Assembly (NCBI GenBank): GCA_028292625.1
Contig: JAQGLY010000061.1
Location: 62,001 to 126,000 of the forward strand
Origin: Herbaspirillum sp.
GTDB taxonomy: Bacteria; Pseudomonadota; Gammaproteobacteria; Burkholderiales; Burkholderiaceae_D
DNA: 64,000 nt
Reading direction: 5' to 3'
The position numbers were made by a program, and so were the translations under genes. Positions 1-9,478 of this stretch are shown here, one piece after another. Within the stretch, counting starts at the first letter, position 1; the number at the start of each line of letters is the position of its first letter. The notes under the pieces were generated by a model. The model saw only the letters and a program-made list of their open reading frames with translations, was not told the origin of the DNA and made no database searches.

Positions 1-100
1 CGCCGATATCGACGAGGCCATGCGCGGCAACATCTGCCGCTGCGCCACGTATCAGCGGATCCGCGCTGCCATTCACGACGCCGCCAATGCGCTGGCCTAA
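1..100 (+). CDS. C-terminal end of a (2Fe-2S)-binding oxidoreductase small subunit (partial)
   Basis: Only the last 32 or so codons are present, read from base 2 to the TAA at 98-100. The peptide contains [12 protein letters not shown], the C-terminal cysteine motif (CxRCxTY) of the [2Fe-2S] subunit of xanthine-dehydrogenase-family hydroxylases such as isoquinoline 1-oxidoreductase alpha. It ends 14 bases before the molybdopterin subunit, the gene order usual for this two-subunit enzyme. The iron-sulfur clusters of this subunit would pass electrons from the molybdenum centre to an acceptor. Confidence 0.85.
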   Translation, partial: ADIDEAMRGNICRCATYQRIRAAIHDAANALA

Positions 101-114
101 CCGGCACAACACAC

Positions 115-2397
115 ATGAATTCCATCGCGCGCATTTTAAAATCGGAATCGCCCTCCCTCGTTCCGGCCATCAGCAACGTCAGCCGCCGCCGTTTTTTGCA
201 CACCGCCGGCGGACTGGCGCTGGGGCTGCAATTCGGTCCGCTGCTGGCCGCCGATAAGGTCGCCGGCGACGAGACGGCAAGCACAGCACGTACCGCGGAC
301 GCAGGGGCCGCCGCATTCGAACCGAACGCTTTCGTTCAAATCGCTTCCGACGGCACCGTGACCGTTATCGCCAAACATCTGGAGATGGGCCAGGGCGTCT
401 ACACCGGCCTGGCGACGCTGCTGGCTGAAGAACTCGACGCCGACTGGCGCAGCATCCGGGTCGAAGGCGCGCCGGCCGACAAGTCGCGTTACACCAACCA
501 CACCATGGGGGTGCAAGGCACCGGCGGCAGCACGGCCATGGCGGATTCCTACGAACCCATGCGCCAAGCCGGAGCCGCCGCGCGCGCCATGCTGGTCGGC
601 GCCGCCGCCGCACAATGGCAAGTGCCGCCGCAGAGCCTGGTCGTTGAAGCGGGCGTGGTAAAGCATGCGGCCAGCGGCAGGCAGGCCGGCTTCGGCGAAC
701 TGGCGGCCGCCGCCGCGGCCCAGCCGGTGCCGGCCGACGTCAAGCTGAAATCGCCGGCTGATTTCAAATTGATCGGCAATGCCGCATTGCCGCGCATCGA
801 CACACCGTCCAAAACCGATGGCTCGGCAATATTCACACAGGACATCAAATTGCCCGGCATGCTGGTTGCCGTGGCGCTGCATCCTTCCCATTTCGGGGCC
901 ACCGTCAAATCCGTCAACGCAACGAAAGCCAGGAAGATCCCGGGCGTGGTGCAGGTGGTCCGCTTTAGCGGCGGCGCCTACCGTTTCGAAGGCGTCGCCG
1001 TGCTGGCGACCAATACCTGGGCCGCCAAGCAAGGCCGCGACGCATTGCAAGTCGCATGGAACGACAGCAAGGCTTACAAGCAGGGAACGCCGCAATTGCT
1101 GGAGCAATACCGCGCGGCTGCCGCACGCCCCGGCAAGATCGCCGCCAAGGTCGGCGATGTGGACGCGGCGCTGGCCTCCCCGGCCAAGCTGATCGAGGCC
1201 GACTATGAATTGCCGTATCTGGCGCACGCGGCGATGGAGCCGATGAATTGCCTGGTGAAGCTGGACGACAGCGCTTGCGAAATCTGGAACGGCGAACAGT
1301 TTCAGACCGTCGACCAGCAACTGGTGGGAGACTTCCTCGGCATCGCGCCCGATAGGGTCCGCATCAATCAATTGTTCGCCGGCGGCAGCTTCGGACGGCG
1401 CGCCAATCCGCATGCGGACTATATTCTGGAAGCGGTCGCCATCGCGCGCGCCGCGCGCGCGATGAACGTCAACGCGCCGATCAAGCTGGTCTGGATGCGT
1501 GAGGACGATATGCGCGCCGGCTATTACCGGCCGCTGAATCTGCATCGCGCCCGCATCGCGCTGGACCAGGACGGCAATCTTCAGGCTTGGCACGTGCGGC
1601 TGGTGGGTCAAGCGGTGATGGCCGGGACCCTATTCGAAGGCGCGATGAAAAACGGTATCGATCCGACGTCGGTCGAAGGCCAGGCGGACCTGCCCTACGA
1701 CGTGCCCAATCTGCAGGTCGAAGCGACCATTCCGGACGGCGCCCGCGTGCCGATACAATGGTTCCGCTCGGTCGGTCACAGCCATACGGCGTTTTCGTCG
1801 GAAGGCTTGATCGACGAAGCGGCGGTATTGGCAGGCCGCGATCCGGTCGCCTTCCGGCTCGGCCTGCTCGGCAAGCAGCCGCGCTATCGTGGCGTGCTGC
1901 AACTGGCGGCGGACAAGGCGCAATGGGCGCAGGCGCTGCCCGCCGGGGCCGCCGGCGAACGGCGCGGCCGCGGCGTGGCGGTGCACAAGGCCTTCGATAC
2001 CTATGTCGCGCAAATTGCCGAAATCACGGTGAAGGCGGACGGCAGCCTGAAGGTCGACCGCGTGGTCTGCGCCGTCGATTGCGGCGCGGTGGTCAATCCG
2101 GACATCGTCAAAGCGCAGATGGAAGGCGGCATCGGCTTTGCGCTGGGCGTCGCATTGCATGGCGCGATTACGCTCAAGGACGGCATGGTGGAACAATCGA
2201 ATTTCAACGATTATCAGGTATTGCGCATGGACGAAATGCCGCGCGTGGAAGTCTACATCGTTGCGTCCACCGAAAAGCCTACCGGCGTCGGCGAACCCGG
2301 CGTACCGCCGCTGGCGCCGGCGCTGGTCAATGCGATCTACAACGCCGTCGGCAAACGCTTGCGGAAACTGCCGATCGCCGGGCAGTTGAGCGCCTGA
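115..2397 (+). CDS. Molybdopterin-binding subunit of an isoquinoline 1-oxidoreductase-type dehydrogenase
   Basis: This is a 760-residue large subunit of the xanthine dehydrogenase family; members hydroxylate N-heteroaromatics or oxidise aldehydes with water as oxygen donor. The N-terminus has a twin-arginine signal (SRRRFLHTAGGLALG, about residues 23-38), so the folded cofactor-loaded enzyme is probably exported. Visible molybdopterin-family blocks are GGSFGRRANPHADY (about 423-436) and, near the C-terminus, GVGEPGVPPLAPALVNAI, which carries the conserved glutamate. It follows its [2Fe-2S] partner directly. There is no FAD subunit in the pair, as expected for the IorAB type, which hands electrons to a cytochrome. 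The substrate cannot be read from sequence. Confidence 0.88.
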   Translation: MNSIARILKSESPSLVPAISNVSRRRFLHTAGGLALGLQFGPLLAADKVAGDETASTARTADAGAAAFEPNAFVQIASDGTVTVIAKHLEMGQGVYTGLATLLAEELDADWRSIRVEGAPADKSRYTNHTMGVQGTGGSTAMADSYEPMRQAGAAARAMLVGAAAAQWQVPPQSLVVEAGVVKHAASGRQAGFGELAAAAAAQPVPADVKLKSPADFKLIGNAALPRIDTPSKTDGSAIFTQDIKLPGMLVAVALHPSHFGATVKSVNATKARKIPGVVQVVRFSGGAYRFEGVAVLATNTWAAKQGRDALQVAWNDSKAYKQGTPQLLEQYRAAAARPGKIAAKVGDVDAALASPAKLIEADYELPYLAHAAMEPMNCLVKLDDSACEIWNGEQFQTVDQQLVGDFLGIAPDRVRINQLFAGGSFGRRANPHADYILEAVAIARAARAMNVNAPIKLVWMREDDMRAGYYRPLNLHRARIALDQDGNLQAWHVRLVGQAVMAGTLFEGAMKNGIDPTSVEGQADLPYDVPNLQVEATIPDGARVPIQWFRSVGHSHTAFSSEGLIDEAAVLAGRDPVAFRLGLLGKQPRYRGVLQLAADKAQWAQALPAGAAGERRGRGVAVHKAFDTYVAQIAEITVKADGSLKVDRVVCAVDCGAVVNPDIVKAQMEGGIGFALGVALHGAITLKDGMVEQSNFNDYQVLRMDEMPRVEVYIVASTEKPTGVGEPGVPPLAPALVNAIYNAVGKRLRKLPIAGQLSA

Positions 2398-2549
2398 AGG
2401 GGAAACGCGCCTTCGGCCGCTCGGGACGAACGGGTTGTGGCGAAATTCAAGAAACCCATTCGGCCTGAGCAGCCGAAGGCGTATCGAAGGCCGCACGCCA
2501 ACTGAAGCGATTGCGCTATACTCGGCCTCCGTCAGTAAATCTCACACCG

Positions 2550-3467
2550 ATGCGAAAAATCCCTCCCCTCAATGCGATACGCGCCTTTGAAGCGGCGGCC
2601 CGGCTTGTGAGTTTTACCAAGGCCGGCGAGGAATTGAATGTGACTCACGGCGCGATCAGCCGGCAGGTGGCGATCCTGGAAAACTATTTGGGCGTCATTC
2701 TGTTTCGCCGCACAAATGCACATCTGGAACTGACCTCGGCCGGCAAGAAACTGCTGGACGAAACCAGCGCCGCGCTGGACCGGATCGCGGTGGCGGCGAT
2801 GCATGTGTCGAACGCCAGCAATGTCGAACTGACGGTCAGCGCGCCGCCGACCTTTACCTTGCGCTGGCTGATCCCGCGCTTTTCGACATTCCAGCGCAAA
2901 CATCTGGATCTGAAGGTGCGCCTGGTGACATCGATCGAGCCGGTCGACTTCTCCTCCAAGGAATACGACATCGCGATCCGCGGCGCGGTGCGGCAGCCCG
3001 ATGCGGTCAATTCGCACTTTTTCCTGACCGAAAGCATTCTGCCGGTGTGTCATCCCGATCTGCTGGAAAAGCAGCCGCTGAAGCGCCCGCAAGACATCGC
3101 CCGGCATACGCTGCTGACTTATTCCACCGAACCTTACCGCTGGGCCGATTGGCGAGGCGCGGTCGGCGCCTCCGACATCGCGCCGCTGGCGACCATCAAT
3201 TTCGAACAAATGTATTTCGCGCTGCAAGCGGCGATGGAAGGATTGGGCATCGCGCTGGTCCCCTATTTCCTGGTGATCGACGACATCGCCGCCGGCCGGC
3301 TGTGCACGCCGTTCGGCAGCCTGGGCGTGCAGACCCGCGCCTACTACGCCAACGTCGATCCGGGCGCCGACGACAGCGCCGCGCGCAACGCCTTTTGCAA
3401 CTGGCTGGAAGAGGAAGGCAAGGCGACCATGGCCTTGTGCGACCAGCAGATGGATCACGACTTGTAA
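2550..3467 (+). CDS. LysR-family transcriptional regulator, GcvA-like
   Basis: The protein has 305 residues. The start at 2550 (MRKIPPLNAIRAFEAAAR) is chosen because it matches the usual N-terminus of GcvA-like LysR proteins; an upstream ATG at 2511 would add 13 atypical residues. A winged helix-turn-helix occupies about residues 5-65 (SFTKAGEELNVTHGAISRQV), followed by the periplasmic-binding-protein-like effector domain. It is transcribed away from the oxidoreductase pair and converges on the MFS transporter. Its target is not evident; the flanking molybdenum enzyme or the catabolic cluster are both possible. Confidence 0.88.
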   Translation: MRKIPPLNAIRAFEAAARLVSFTKAGEELNVTHGAISRQVAILENYLGVILFRRTNAHLELTSAGKKLLDETSAALDRIAVAAMHVSNASNVELTVSAPPTFTLRWLIPRFSTFQRKHLDLKVRLVTSIEPVDFSSKEYDIAIRGAVRQPDAVNSHFFLTESILPVCHPDLLEKQPLKRPQDIARHTLLTYSTEPYRWADWRGAVGASDIAPLATINFEQMYFALQAAMEGLGIALVPYFLVIDDIAAGRLCTPFGSLGVQTRAYYANVDPGADDSAARNAFCNWLEEEGKATMALCDQQMDHDL

Positions 3468-3494
3468 CTGGACGAAGCGCCGAATAAGTGCTTC

Positions 3495-4967
3495 CTACGG
3501 CGCGATTTCCTCCAGGCTGCGCTGCCGGGTTTCTATCATCAGCAACGACGCCAGCAGACCGAGCACGCACACGCCGGCCAACATCAGGAATACCGAGCCT
3601 ATACCCTCCTTGTGCACCATCAACCCGACCAGCGCGGGGCCGATCGCCGACGCCAGCCGCAGCCACGACGTCGCCAGTCCGGCGCCGGTGGCGCGGATCC
3701 GGGTCGGATAGATTTCCGGTGTATATAAATACAGCACCGCCGCGGTCGAGCCGACCACGCCGTAGGCCAGCGTGCCCAGAATCATCACGCTGAGCGCGTC
3801 CTGCGCCCCCATATAGCCGAGCACGCCCAACAGGATGCCGCCGATAACGAACGACGCCAGCGCCCAGTTGCGGCGGCCGATACGGTCGATGCAGAATGCG
3901 CACAACAGCAGCACCAGCACCTGCGCCACGTTGGTCAGCGACGCCGCCCGCAATGCGTCCTGCAGGCCCATGTGATACACCGTCTTGTACAGCGTCGGCA
4001 GCCAGTTGTTCAGACTGTTGGCGATGAAAAAAGTCACCGCCCACAAGGCCCACACCACCAGCGTGCGGCCGCGATAAAAGCGGGAAAACAATTCATGCCA
4101 TGGCTGCCGGCGATGCTGCTGGGCCGCCGAATATTCGGCGGCTGCGGCGAGCGCTTCCCTGGTCACCGACGTAGGCGCCACCCGCTTATCGGTGCTGCGC
4201 TCGATCTGTCGCACGATCCCATCGGCTTCGGCCAGCCGGCCTTGCGAAATCAGCCAGCGCGGCGACTCCGGCAGACGGTAGATGAACAGCGAAATCAGAG
4301 CGCCGGCAATGCCGCCTATCCAGAACATGACTTCCCAGCCTATCGTCGGCACCAGCCACGCGCCGAGCTGGCCGGTGACCATCAGTCCGACCGGAAACAG
4401 CATTTCGTACAGCAGAAAGTATTTGCCGCGCCCCTGCGCTTTCGACAGCTCGCTGATATACGCCGCCGCCACCGGCATTTCGCCGCCGATGCCGATGCCC
4501 TGGATAAAGCGGCAGGCCAGCAGCGCCGTGACGTTGCCGCACAATATGCAGGCCAGCGACATGATCGACATGATGCCGATGGCGCTGGAGATGCTGCGGA
4601 TGCGGCCGTATTTTTCAGCCAGCCAGCCGAACAACAGCGCGCCGATCAACTGGCCGACGTAACTGGACGCAATCAGAAAGCCGATTTGCACCGGCGTGAT
4701 GTGCCAGATGCCGATCAGCACCGGCAGGACGAAGGCCAGCGACAGCGCATCGAACGCATCGAAGAACGTCGCGCTGCCGATCAGAATCCGCGCCTTCGAA
4801 TGCCAGCGCGAAAACGGCACGCTCTCGATGCGATAGAGCAGTCCGGCTTCGGTCAGGCCTCCGGCGGCAGCCTCGGCGGCTTCCGCGCGGGCGGCCGGCT
4901 GCGGCTGCACATTCGGCTGTGCATTCGGCTGTGATGCCGCATCATGAACCAACGACGAATCGAGCAT
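3495..4967 (-). CDS. MFS transporter (sugar/aromatic-acid porter type)
   Basis: This is a 490-residue inner-membrane transporter with about twelve hydrophobic segments. The start at 4967 has a strong AGGAGA ribosome-binding site a few bases upstream; the open frame continues upstream only opposite ubiD. Family motifs include the loop 2-3 signature GWLAEKYGRIR, RFIQGIGIGGEMPVAAAYISE and PESPRWLISQGR, typical of the NiaP/SV2-like and aromatic-acid branches of the MFS. The N-terminal tail is rich in Ala, Gln and Pro. It is the last gene of the long minus-strand catabolic cluster, 50 bases after a UbiD decarboxylase. It probably imports the aromatic substrate or exports a product. Confidence 0.85.
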   Translation of the reverse strand: MLDSSLVHDAASQPNAQPNVQPQPAARAEAAEAAAGGLTEAGLLYRIESVPFSRWHSKARILIGSATFFDAFDALSLAFVLPVLIGIWHITPVQIGFLIASSYVGQLIGALLFGWLAEKYGRIRSISSAIGIMSIMSLACILCGNVTALLACRFIQGIGIGGEMPVAAAYISELSKAQGRGKYFLLYEMLFPVGLMVTGQLGAWLVPTIGWEVMFWIGGIAGALISLFIYRLPESPRWLISQGRLAEADGIVRQIERSTDKRVAPTSVTREALAAAAEYSAAQQHRRQPWHELFSRFYRGRTLVVWALWAVTFFIANSLNNWLPTLYKTVYHMGLQDALRAASLTNVAQVLVLLLCAFCIDRIGRRNWALASFVIGGILLGVLGYMGAQDALSVMILGTLAYGVVGSTAAVLYLYTPEIYPTRIRATGAGLATSWLRLASAIGPALVGLMVHKEGIGSVFLMLAGVCVLGLLASLLMIETRQRSLEEIAP

Positions 4968-5017
4968 CTTGTCTCCTGATTTATTATGCGCATCGATGTG
5001 CGCTTTGCCTCCCCTTT

Positions 5018-6748
5018 TTACTTCCCGGCTTTCACATTCTTCTTCGCCTTCGCCGCCGGTTTCGCCGCTTTGGCCGAAGGTTCGCCATCGCTTCGCTCGG
5101 ATTTGATTTCGGTATTCATCGGCACATCCCGGCGCCGCTGCTTCGCGATTTCCTCGCCGGTGATGAAGTAGTCGCCGCGCACCGCTCTTTGCGCCATTTG
5201 TTCGTTGCGCGCGCTCCAGTCGCCCAGCGAATAACCGTGCCACGGCGCTTCCGGCTTCAGCGTCGGCAGGCCCAGTTCTTCCCAGATCGCCTTGGCGTTT
5301 TCCATGAACTCTTTTTTCGGCAACGCGATGGGCGGGAAATCGTCCTTCAGCGTCGCATCGATCAGCAGCGATGCATCGATGCCGCCGTTGCGCGGACTGC
5401 GCGGACCGTGGCCCTGCTCGCGATTGCCCAGGATCTGCAGATCGAGTGCGAAATTGGCGCGGTAGCTCATCGCCCACAGCAGCGCATCGGCGTTGTCCGG
5501 ATCGATGTCGTCATTGATCGCGATCACCATCTTGCCGCCCGAGCGCAGCAGCGACGCCGCGCCGTACAGCGCGCGCCAGACTTCGGTAGTCGGCGTCTTG
5601 CGGTCGACCACCACCGCGATCACCTTGCGCAGATTGGTCAGCGGTTCATGCATCGATACTTTGAGCACGCCCTTGATGCCCATTTGCCGCTTCAAGTGAT
5701 TCAGGAACACCGGCTCCAGCGCGACGCGCTTGATCAGGCTGGACTCCGACGGCGTCACTTGCGAAATGATCGAGGTCAGGATCGCATCCTTGCGGCGGGT
5801 GATCGCCGTGACCTCCATGTAGGCATTGAATTCCTGCAGATTGACGTGGCCGTGCGATTCGCCGAACGGCGCTTCCGGCTCCAGCCATTCGGTATTGATA
5901 TAGCCTTCGATAACGATTTCGGCTTCGGCCGGCACCAGCAGATCGACGGTCTTGCACCTGACCACATTGATCGGCGCGCCGGCCAGACCGCCGGCCACAT
6001 GCAGCTCATCGGTGTCTTCCGACAATTTCTGCGCCGAGGTGAACGCCACGCATGGCGGGCAGCCCAGGATCACCGCGGCCGGCAGCTTCTCGCCGCGCGC
6101 CTTGGCCTTTTCCCAGTGGGTGTAGATGCCGGGCTGGTTTTCCAGCGACGGATTCATGCCCAGCCGGGTCGGCGACTTGACCTGGCCGCGATAGATGCCC
6201 ATGTTCTGGATACCGGTTTCCGGATCCTTGGAGATGTATTGCGACAGCGTGGTGTACGGCGCATTGTCCCAGCCCGGCGTCGAAATCGGAATCGGAATGC
6301 TATCCAACCCCTTACCCGGCTTGTTCAATTCCTTGCCGGTGATCACGATCTCCTGGCAAGGCGCCTCCTGCACCACGTTCGGCAACACCGGATTGGCGAT
6401 CGCATGGGTCCATGCCTTGCCGATGTCTTCGATCGCGCAGCCCATGCCGACACTGTAGATTTTGCGTGTCGCCGCCAGCGCGCCGACCACGACCGGAATA
6501 TCGTATTTACGGCCCTTGCCGTCGACCACATTGGTAAACAGAAACGCCTTGCGATCCGGTTCGTTGATGCCGCCGCGGAACTGCCAGCGCACCAGCGGAT
6601 GCATCTCGGTGTCCTTGTTGATCGGACGGTCGACGGTAATCAGCAGCCCTTCCCTGTCCAGTTCCCGCAGATGTTCGTGCAGATCGCGGTAGCCGCGATC
6701 CGGGCCGTTCGATTTGCCTGCGGCGGTTTTTCTGCTTGTCTTGGCCAT
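5018..6748 (-). CDS. UbiD-family prFMN-dependent (de)carboxylase, copy 1
   Basis: The 576-residue protein belongs to the UbiD family, which uses prenylated FMN to decarboxylate (or carboxylate) unsaturated and aromatic acids. The signature EAPFGESHGH lies at about residues 288-298 and contains the conserved acidic residues of the Glu-Arg-Glu catalytic set. Other family blocks are PLVRWQFRGG, IPISTPGWDNAPY and the strongly conserved DDIDPDNADALLWAMSYR. The C-terminus carries a Lys/Ala-rich tail (AKAAKPAAKAKKNVKAGK), an unusual extension. The cofactor could come from the UbiX homologue at 11499-12119. A second, clearly related UbiD is at 12862-14493. The substrate is unknown; the cluster suggests a hydroxylated (hetero)aromatic acid. 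Confidence 0.93.
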   Translation of the reverse strand: MAKTSRKTAAGKSNGPDRGYRDLHEHLRELDREGLLITVDRPINKDTEMHPLVRWQFRGGINEPDRKAFLFTNVVDGKGRKYDIPVVVGALAATRKIYSVGMGCAIEDIGKAWTHAIANPVLPNVVQEAPCQEIVITGKELNKPGKGLDSIPIPISTPGWDNAPYTTLSQYISKDPETGIQNMGIYRGQVKSPTRLGMNPSLENQPGIYTHWEKAKARGEKLPAAVILGCPPCVAFTSAQKLSEDTDELHVAGGLAGAPINVVRCKTVDLLVPAEAEIVIEGYINTEWLEPEAPFGESHGHVNLQEFNAYMEVTAITRRKDAILTSIISQVTPSESSLIKRVALEPVFLNHLKRQMGIKGVLKVSMHEPLTNLRKVIAVVVDRKTPTTEVWRALYGAASLLRSGGKMVIAINDDIDPDNADALLWAMSYRANFALDLQILGNREQGHGPRSPRNGGIDASLLIDATLKDDFPPIALPKKEFMENAKAIWEELGLPTLKPEAPWHGYSLGDWSARNEQMAQRAVRGDYFITGEEIAKQRRRDVPMNTEIKSERSDGEPSAKAAKPAAKAKKNVKAGK

Positions 6749-6820
6749 GCTGACTCCAGTAAGGTTGCAATGAATTGAGACCGTTCACACCGCCGCCGAC
6801 GCGCGCCTGTGCGTATTACG

Positions 6821-7636
6821 TTAAATCCGCCGCGCGATCGCGTTGCCCGAGCCGTCCGTCAGCGGTTCGAGATTCGTCGATCCGCTGCCCATCTCTTCCA
6901 GAATCCGCTGCTTCAGCCCCTCTTCACCGAACTGCCGCAGCGCCTCGCCGACCTTGAACTCGGCGGCGACGTGGCCCGGCGCGCGAAACACCATGATGCG
7001 ATCGCCGATTTCGATCGCCTCACGGATCGAATGCGTGACGAACACCCCGGTCTTGCGGGTCTCTTTCACCAGCCGGCGGAATTCCTGGCGCAGCTTGGCC
7101 CCGGTCAACTCGTCCAGCGCGGAAAACGGTTCGTCGCACAGCATGATTTCGGGATCGGTGGCGAACGCGCGCGCGATGCTGACGCGCTGGCGCATGCCGC
7201 CGGACAAGGAGTGCGGCCATTTGTCCGCATGCATTTCCAGGCCCAGGCGGGTCAGCCAGTCCAGCGCGATGGCCAGCCGTTCGGCTTTCGGCACCTTGCG
7301 CAATTCCAGGCCGTAGGCGACGTTTTCGATGGCGGTGCGCCATGGCAGCAGACGGTCGCTCTGGAACACCACCGACAGCTTTCCGGCCAGCGCATTGAAT
7401 TCCCGGAACGGATCGCGGCCCAGCACTTCGATACTGCCGGCGCTGGGCGCGATCAGCCCGATCAGCAGATTGAACATGGTGGATTTGCCGCAGCCGGTCT
7501 TGCCGACCACCGCCACCAGCTCATCCTTGTCGATATGCAGCGACAGATCCTTGGCCGCGAACTTCAGCTCGGCGCTGTCGCCGTCGAAACGCTTGGCGAC
7601 GCCCTTGAATTCCACCACTCGTTGCACCGCGCTCAT
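6821..7636 (-). CDS. ABC transporter ATP-binding protein (nitrate/sulfonate/taurine type)
   Basis: This 271-residue ATPase has a Walker A (GKTGCGKST, about 46-54), the ABC signature LSGGMRQRVSIARA and a Walker B/D-loop (IMLCDEPFSALD). Its closest recognisable type is the SsuB/TauB/NrtD group. It overlaps the permease gene by four bases (start codon inside the permease stop region), so the two are translationally coupled. With the permease and the binding protein at 8436 it forms a complete importer embedded in the aromatic cluster. This suggests uptake of a carboxylated or sulfonated aromatic rather than taurine itself. Confidence 0.92.
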   Translation of the reverse strand: MSAVQRVVEFKGVAKRFDGDSAELKFAAKDLSLHIDKDELVAVVGKTGCGKSTMFNLLIGLIAPSAGSIEVLGRDPFREFNALAGKLSVVFQSDRLLPWRTAIENVAYGLELRKVPKAERLAIALDWLTRLGLEMHADKWPHSLSGGMRQRVSIARAFATDPEIMLCDEPFSALDELTGAKLRQEFRRLVKETRKTGVFVTHSIREAIEIGDRIMVFRAPGHVAAEFKVGEALRQFGEEGLKQRILEEMGSGSTNLEPLTDGSGNAIARRI

Positions 7637-8388
7637 AGTCCACGCTCCGATTGCGGACGGTAGCGCAGCAGCTTGTTTTCCAGGAGCGTCACGACCGACT
7701 GCGAAATCACCACGAACAGCACCAGCACCAGCGTCCAGGCCATCGCGCCGGCCATATCGAACAATTGCTGGCGTTGCAGCAATTCATAGCCGACGCCGAC
7801 CGACGCGCCGACCAGTTCGGCCACCACCACCACGCGCGCGACATTGCCCAGATTGACTTTCCACGCGGTCAAAATGCCGGGCAGGATGCCCGGCATGATC
7901 AGCGTGCGGAATTTGTCCCAGCGGGTCGGGCGGAACGACAGGCCCATTTCAATCAGGTCCTTGGACATCGAGCGGTAGGAATCGTAAATCTGAAACGCGA
8001 ACGCCGGCAATGTGGTCATCGCGATGATGAACCAGATGCGGAATTCGGTGGACTTGAACCAGATCACCGAAAACACCACCCACGACAGCGCCGGAATGCC
8101 CTGGTTGAAGGTCAGCAGCGGATGCACATAGCGCTCGGCTTTCTGCGATACGCCCATGCAGATGCCCAGCGCGCTGCCGATGATGAAAGCGCCGGCCATG
8201 CCTGCAAGAATCCGCAGCGAAGTCGCCACCGCGCCGCCGATCTGCTTGCTGTCGCCGAGGATGGCGACGATTTCCTTGAGGATGGTCCACGTCGACGGAA
8301 ACAGGAACGGCGGAAAGAAATGCGCCGCGCTTTCCCATATCGCAATCAATACGATGGCCGAAATAAAAGGTTCTTTTCTTAAACGCAT
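7633..8388 (-). CDS. ABC transporter permease (nitrate/sulfonate/taurine type)
   Basis: The 251-residue integral membrane protein belongs to the SsuC/TauC/NrtB group. It has about six hydrophobic helices and the cytoplasmic EAA-type loop around MSKDLIEMGLSFRPTRWDKF, followed by the conserved IMPGILPGILTAWKVNLG. It ends with a four-base overlap onto the ATPase gene and starts 47 bases after the binding-protein gene. The order binding protein, permease, ATPase is standard for this importer family. Confidence 0.92.
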   Translation of the reverse strand: MRLRKEPFISAIVLIAIWESAAHFFPPFLFPSTWTILKEIVAILGDSKQIGGAVATSLRILAGMAGAFIIGSALGICMGVSQKAERYVHPLLTFNQGIPALSWVVFSVIWFKSTEFRIWFIIAMTTLPAFAFQIYDSYRSMSKDLIEMGLSFRPTRWDKFRTLIMPGILPGILTAWKVNLGNVARVVVVAELVGASVGVGYELLQRQQLFDMAGAMAWTLVLVLFVVISQSVVTLLENKLLRYRPQSERGL

Positions 8389-8435
8389 GGAGAATTATCC
8401 TCAATCTAATCCGGTAATCGAAACGGCCATCCCCG

Positions 8436-9437
8436 CTATTTGCGTGTGCCGGTATAAATGGTCGCCTTGTCCACATCCTTGCTCAGATAGCCGCTCTGTC
8501 TGCCGGCCGCATAGACCGCTTCTATGCCCTTTCGCATATCCGCCGCGGTCTGCACGTCTATGCCGAGACGGCTGTTGTCTTCGATCAGCTTGCGCATCAC
8601 AGCCGGGTCCGAGCCCTTGATCGCCGCCGCCACCAGCCCTGCGCCCTCGGCCGGGTTGGCCCGCAGCCAGTCGGCGGCATCCTTGAAGGTGGCGTACATC
8701 GCGGCCACCAGATCCGGATTTTTCCTGATCCAGTCGTCATGCGCGGCCACGCCCAGATACGGAATATGGTCGGTGCCGGAAAATTTCTTCCATTGGTTTT
8801 TTATATCCAGATCGATCGCATGCATGGACGGTTTTTTGGCCAGCAGGATCGAATAGCCCGGCTCCCACAATTGCACCGCATCCGCGCGATTGGCCAGCGC
8901 ATAGCCGACCAGACCGGGGGTGGCGGTGTTTTGCACCGCGACCTTGTTGAAATCCAGGCTCTGGTTCAGCGCCAGCCACTTGAACATCGCATAGTTGGTG
9001 GTCGCCGATGCGGCAACCAACTGCTTGCCTTCCAGATCCTTGATGGTTTTGATATCCGGACGGTCGGTGACGACCGCGCCGAAATAATCGAACAGATTGA
9101 ACAGATAGGACACCTTTACGCCCTGATTGCTGGCCACCGCCACCGACAGCAGCGCGGCGCTGCCGCCGACCTGGAATTCGCCGGAATTGAACTGCGCGAT
9201 ATACGCGTCCGGCGTGCGTTCGACGAAATTGATATCGATGCCGTGTTTTTCGTCGAGCTTGCGTTGCTTGATGATCGGCGTCAGGAACGCGCCGAGCGAC
9301 GGCTGGCCGAACACCACCATGTCGATTTTTTTCAGCGGCGCCTGCGCCAAGGCCGGTACCGCCGCCGGCCCCGATAGCGCTGCGAAGCAGGCGGTCCGTA
9401 TTGCCACGCACACTATTCTACGTATCGTTTTGTTCAT
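8436..9437 (-). CDS. Periplasmic substrate-binding protein of the nitrate/sulfonate/taurine ABC family
   Basis: This 333-residue exported protein starts at 9437, where an AAGGAGACA ribosome-binding site precedes the ATG; a longer frame to 9524 lacks one. The first 32 residues form a Sec signal peptide ending near AVPALAQA. The mature part has the SsuA/THI5-like fold signatures (QRKLDEKHGIDINFV, FNSGEFQVGGSAALLS, DLEGKQLVAASATTNYAMF). It is the binding component for the permease and ATPase just downstream. Another exported binding protein of a different family lies 41 bases upstream. Confidence 0.9.
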   Translation of the reverse strand: MNKTIRRIVCVAIRTACFAALSGPAAVPALAQAPLKKIDMVVFGQPSLGAFLTPIIKQRKLDEKHGIDINFVERTPDAYIAQFNSGEFQVGGSAALLSVAVASNQGVKVSYLFNLFDYFGAVVTDRPDIKTIKDLEGKQLVAASATTNYAMFKWLALNQSLDFNKVAVQNTATPGLVGYALANRADAVQLWEPGYSILLAKKPSMHAIDLDIKNQWKKFSGTDHIPYLGVAAHDDWIRKNPDLVAAMYATFKDAADWLRANPAEGAGLVAAAIKGSDPAVMRKLIEDNSRLGIDVQTAADMRKGIEAVYAAGRQSGYLSKDVDKATIYTGTRK

Positions 9438-9478
9438 GCCTGTCTCCTTGGTATTCATGCAACCGAAACCGATTCTTT

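Noticed and set aside
4919..6778. 619-codon plus-strand frame opposite ubiD copy 1
   Set aside because: Shadow of the UbiD gene; composition is Arg/His/Asp-rich low complexity.
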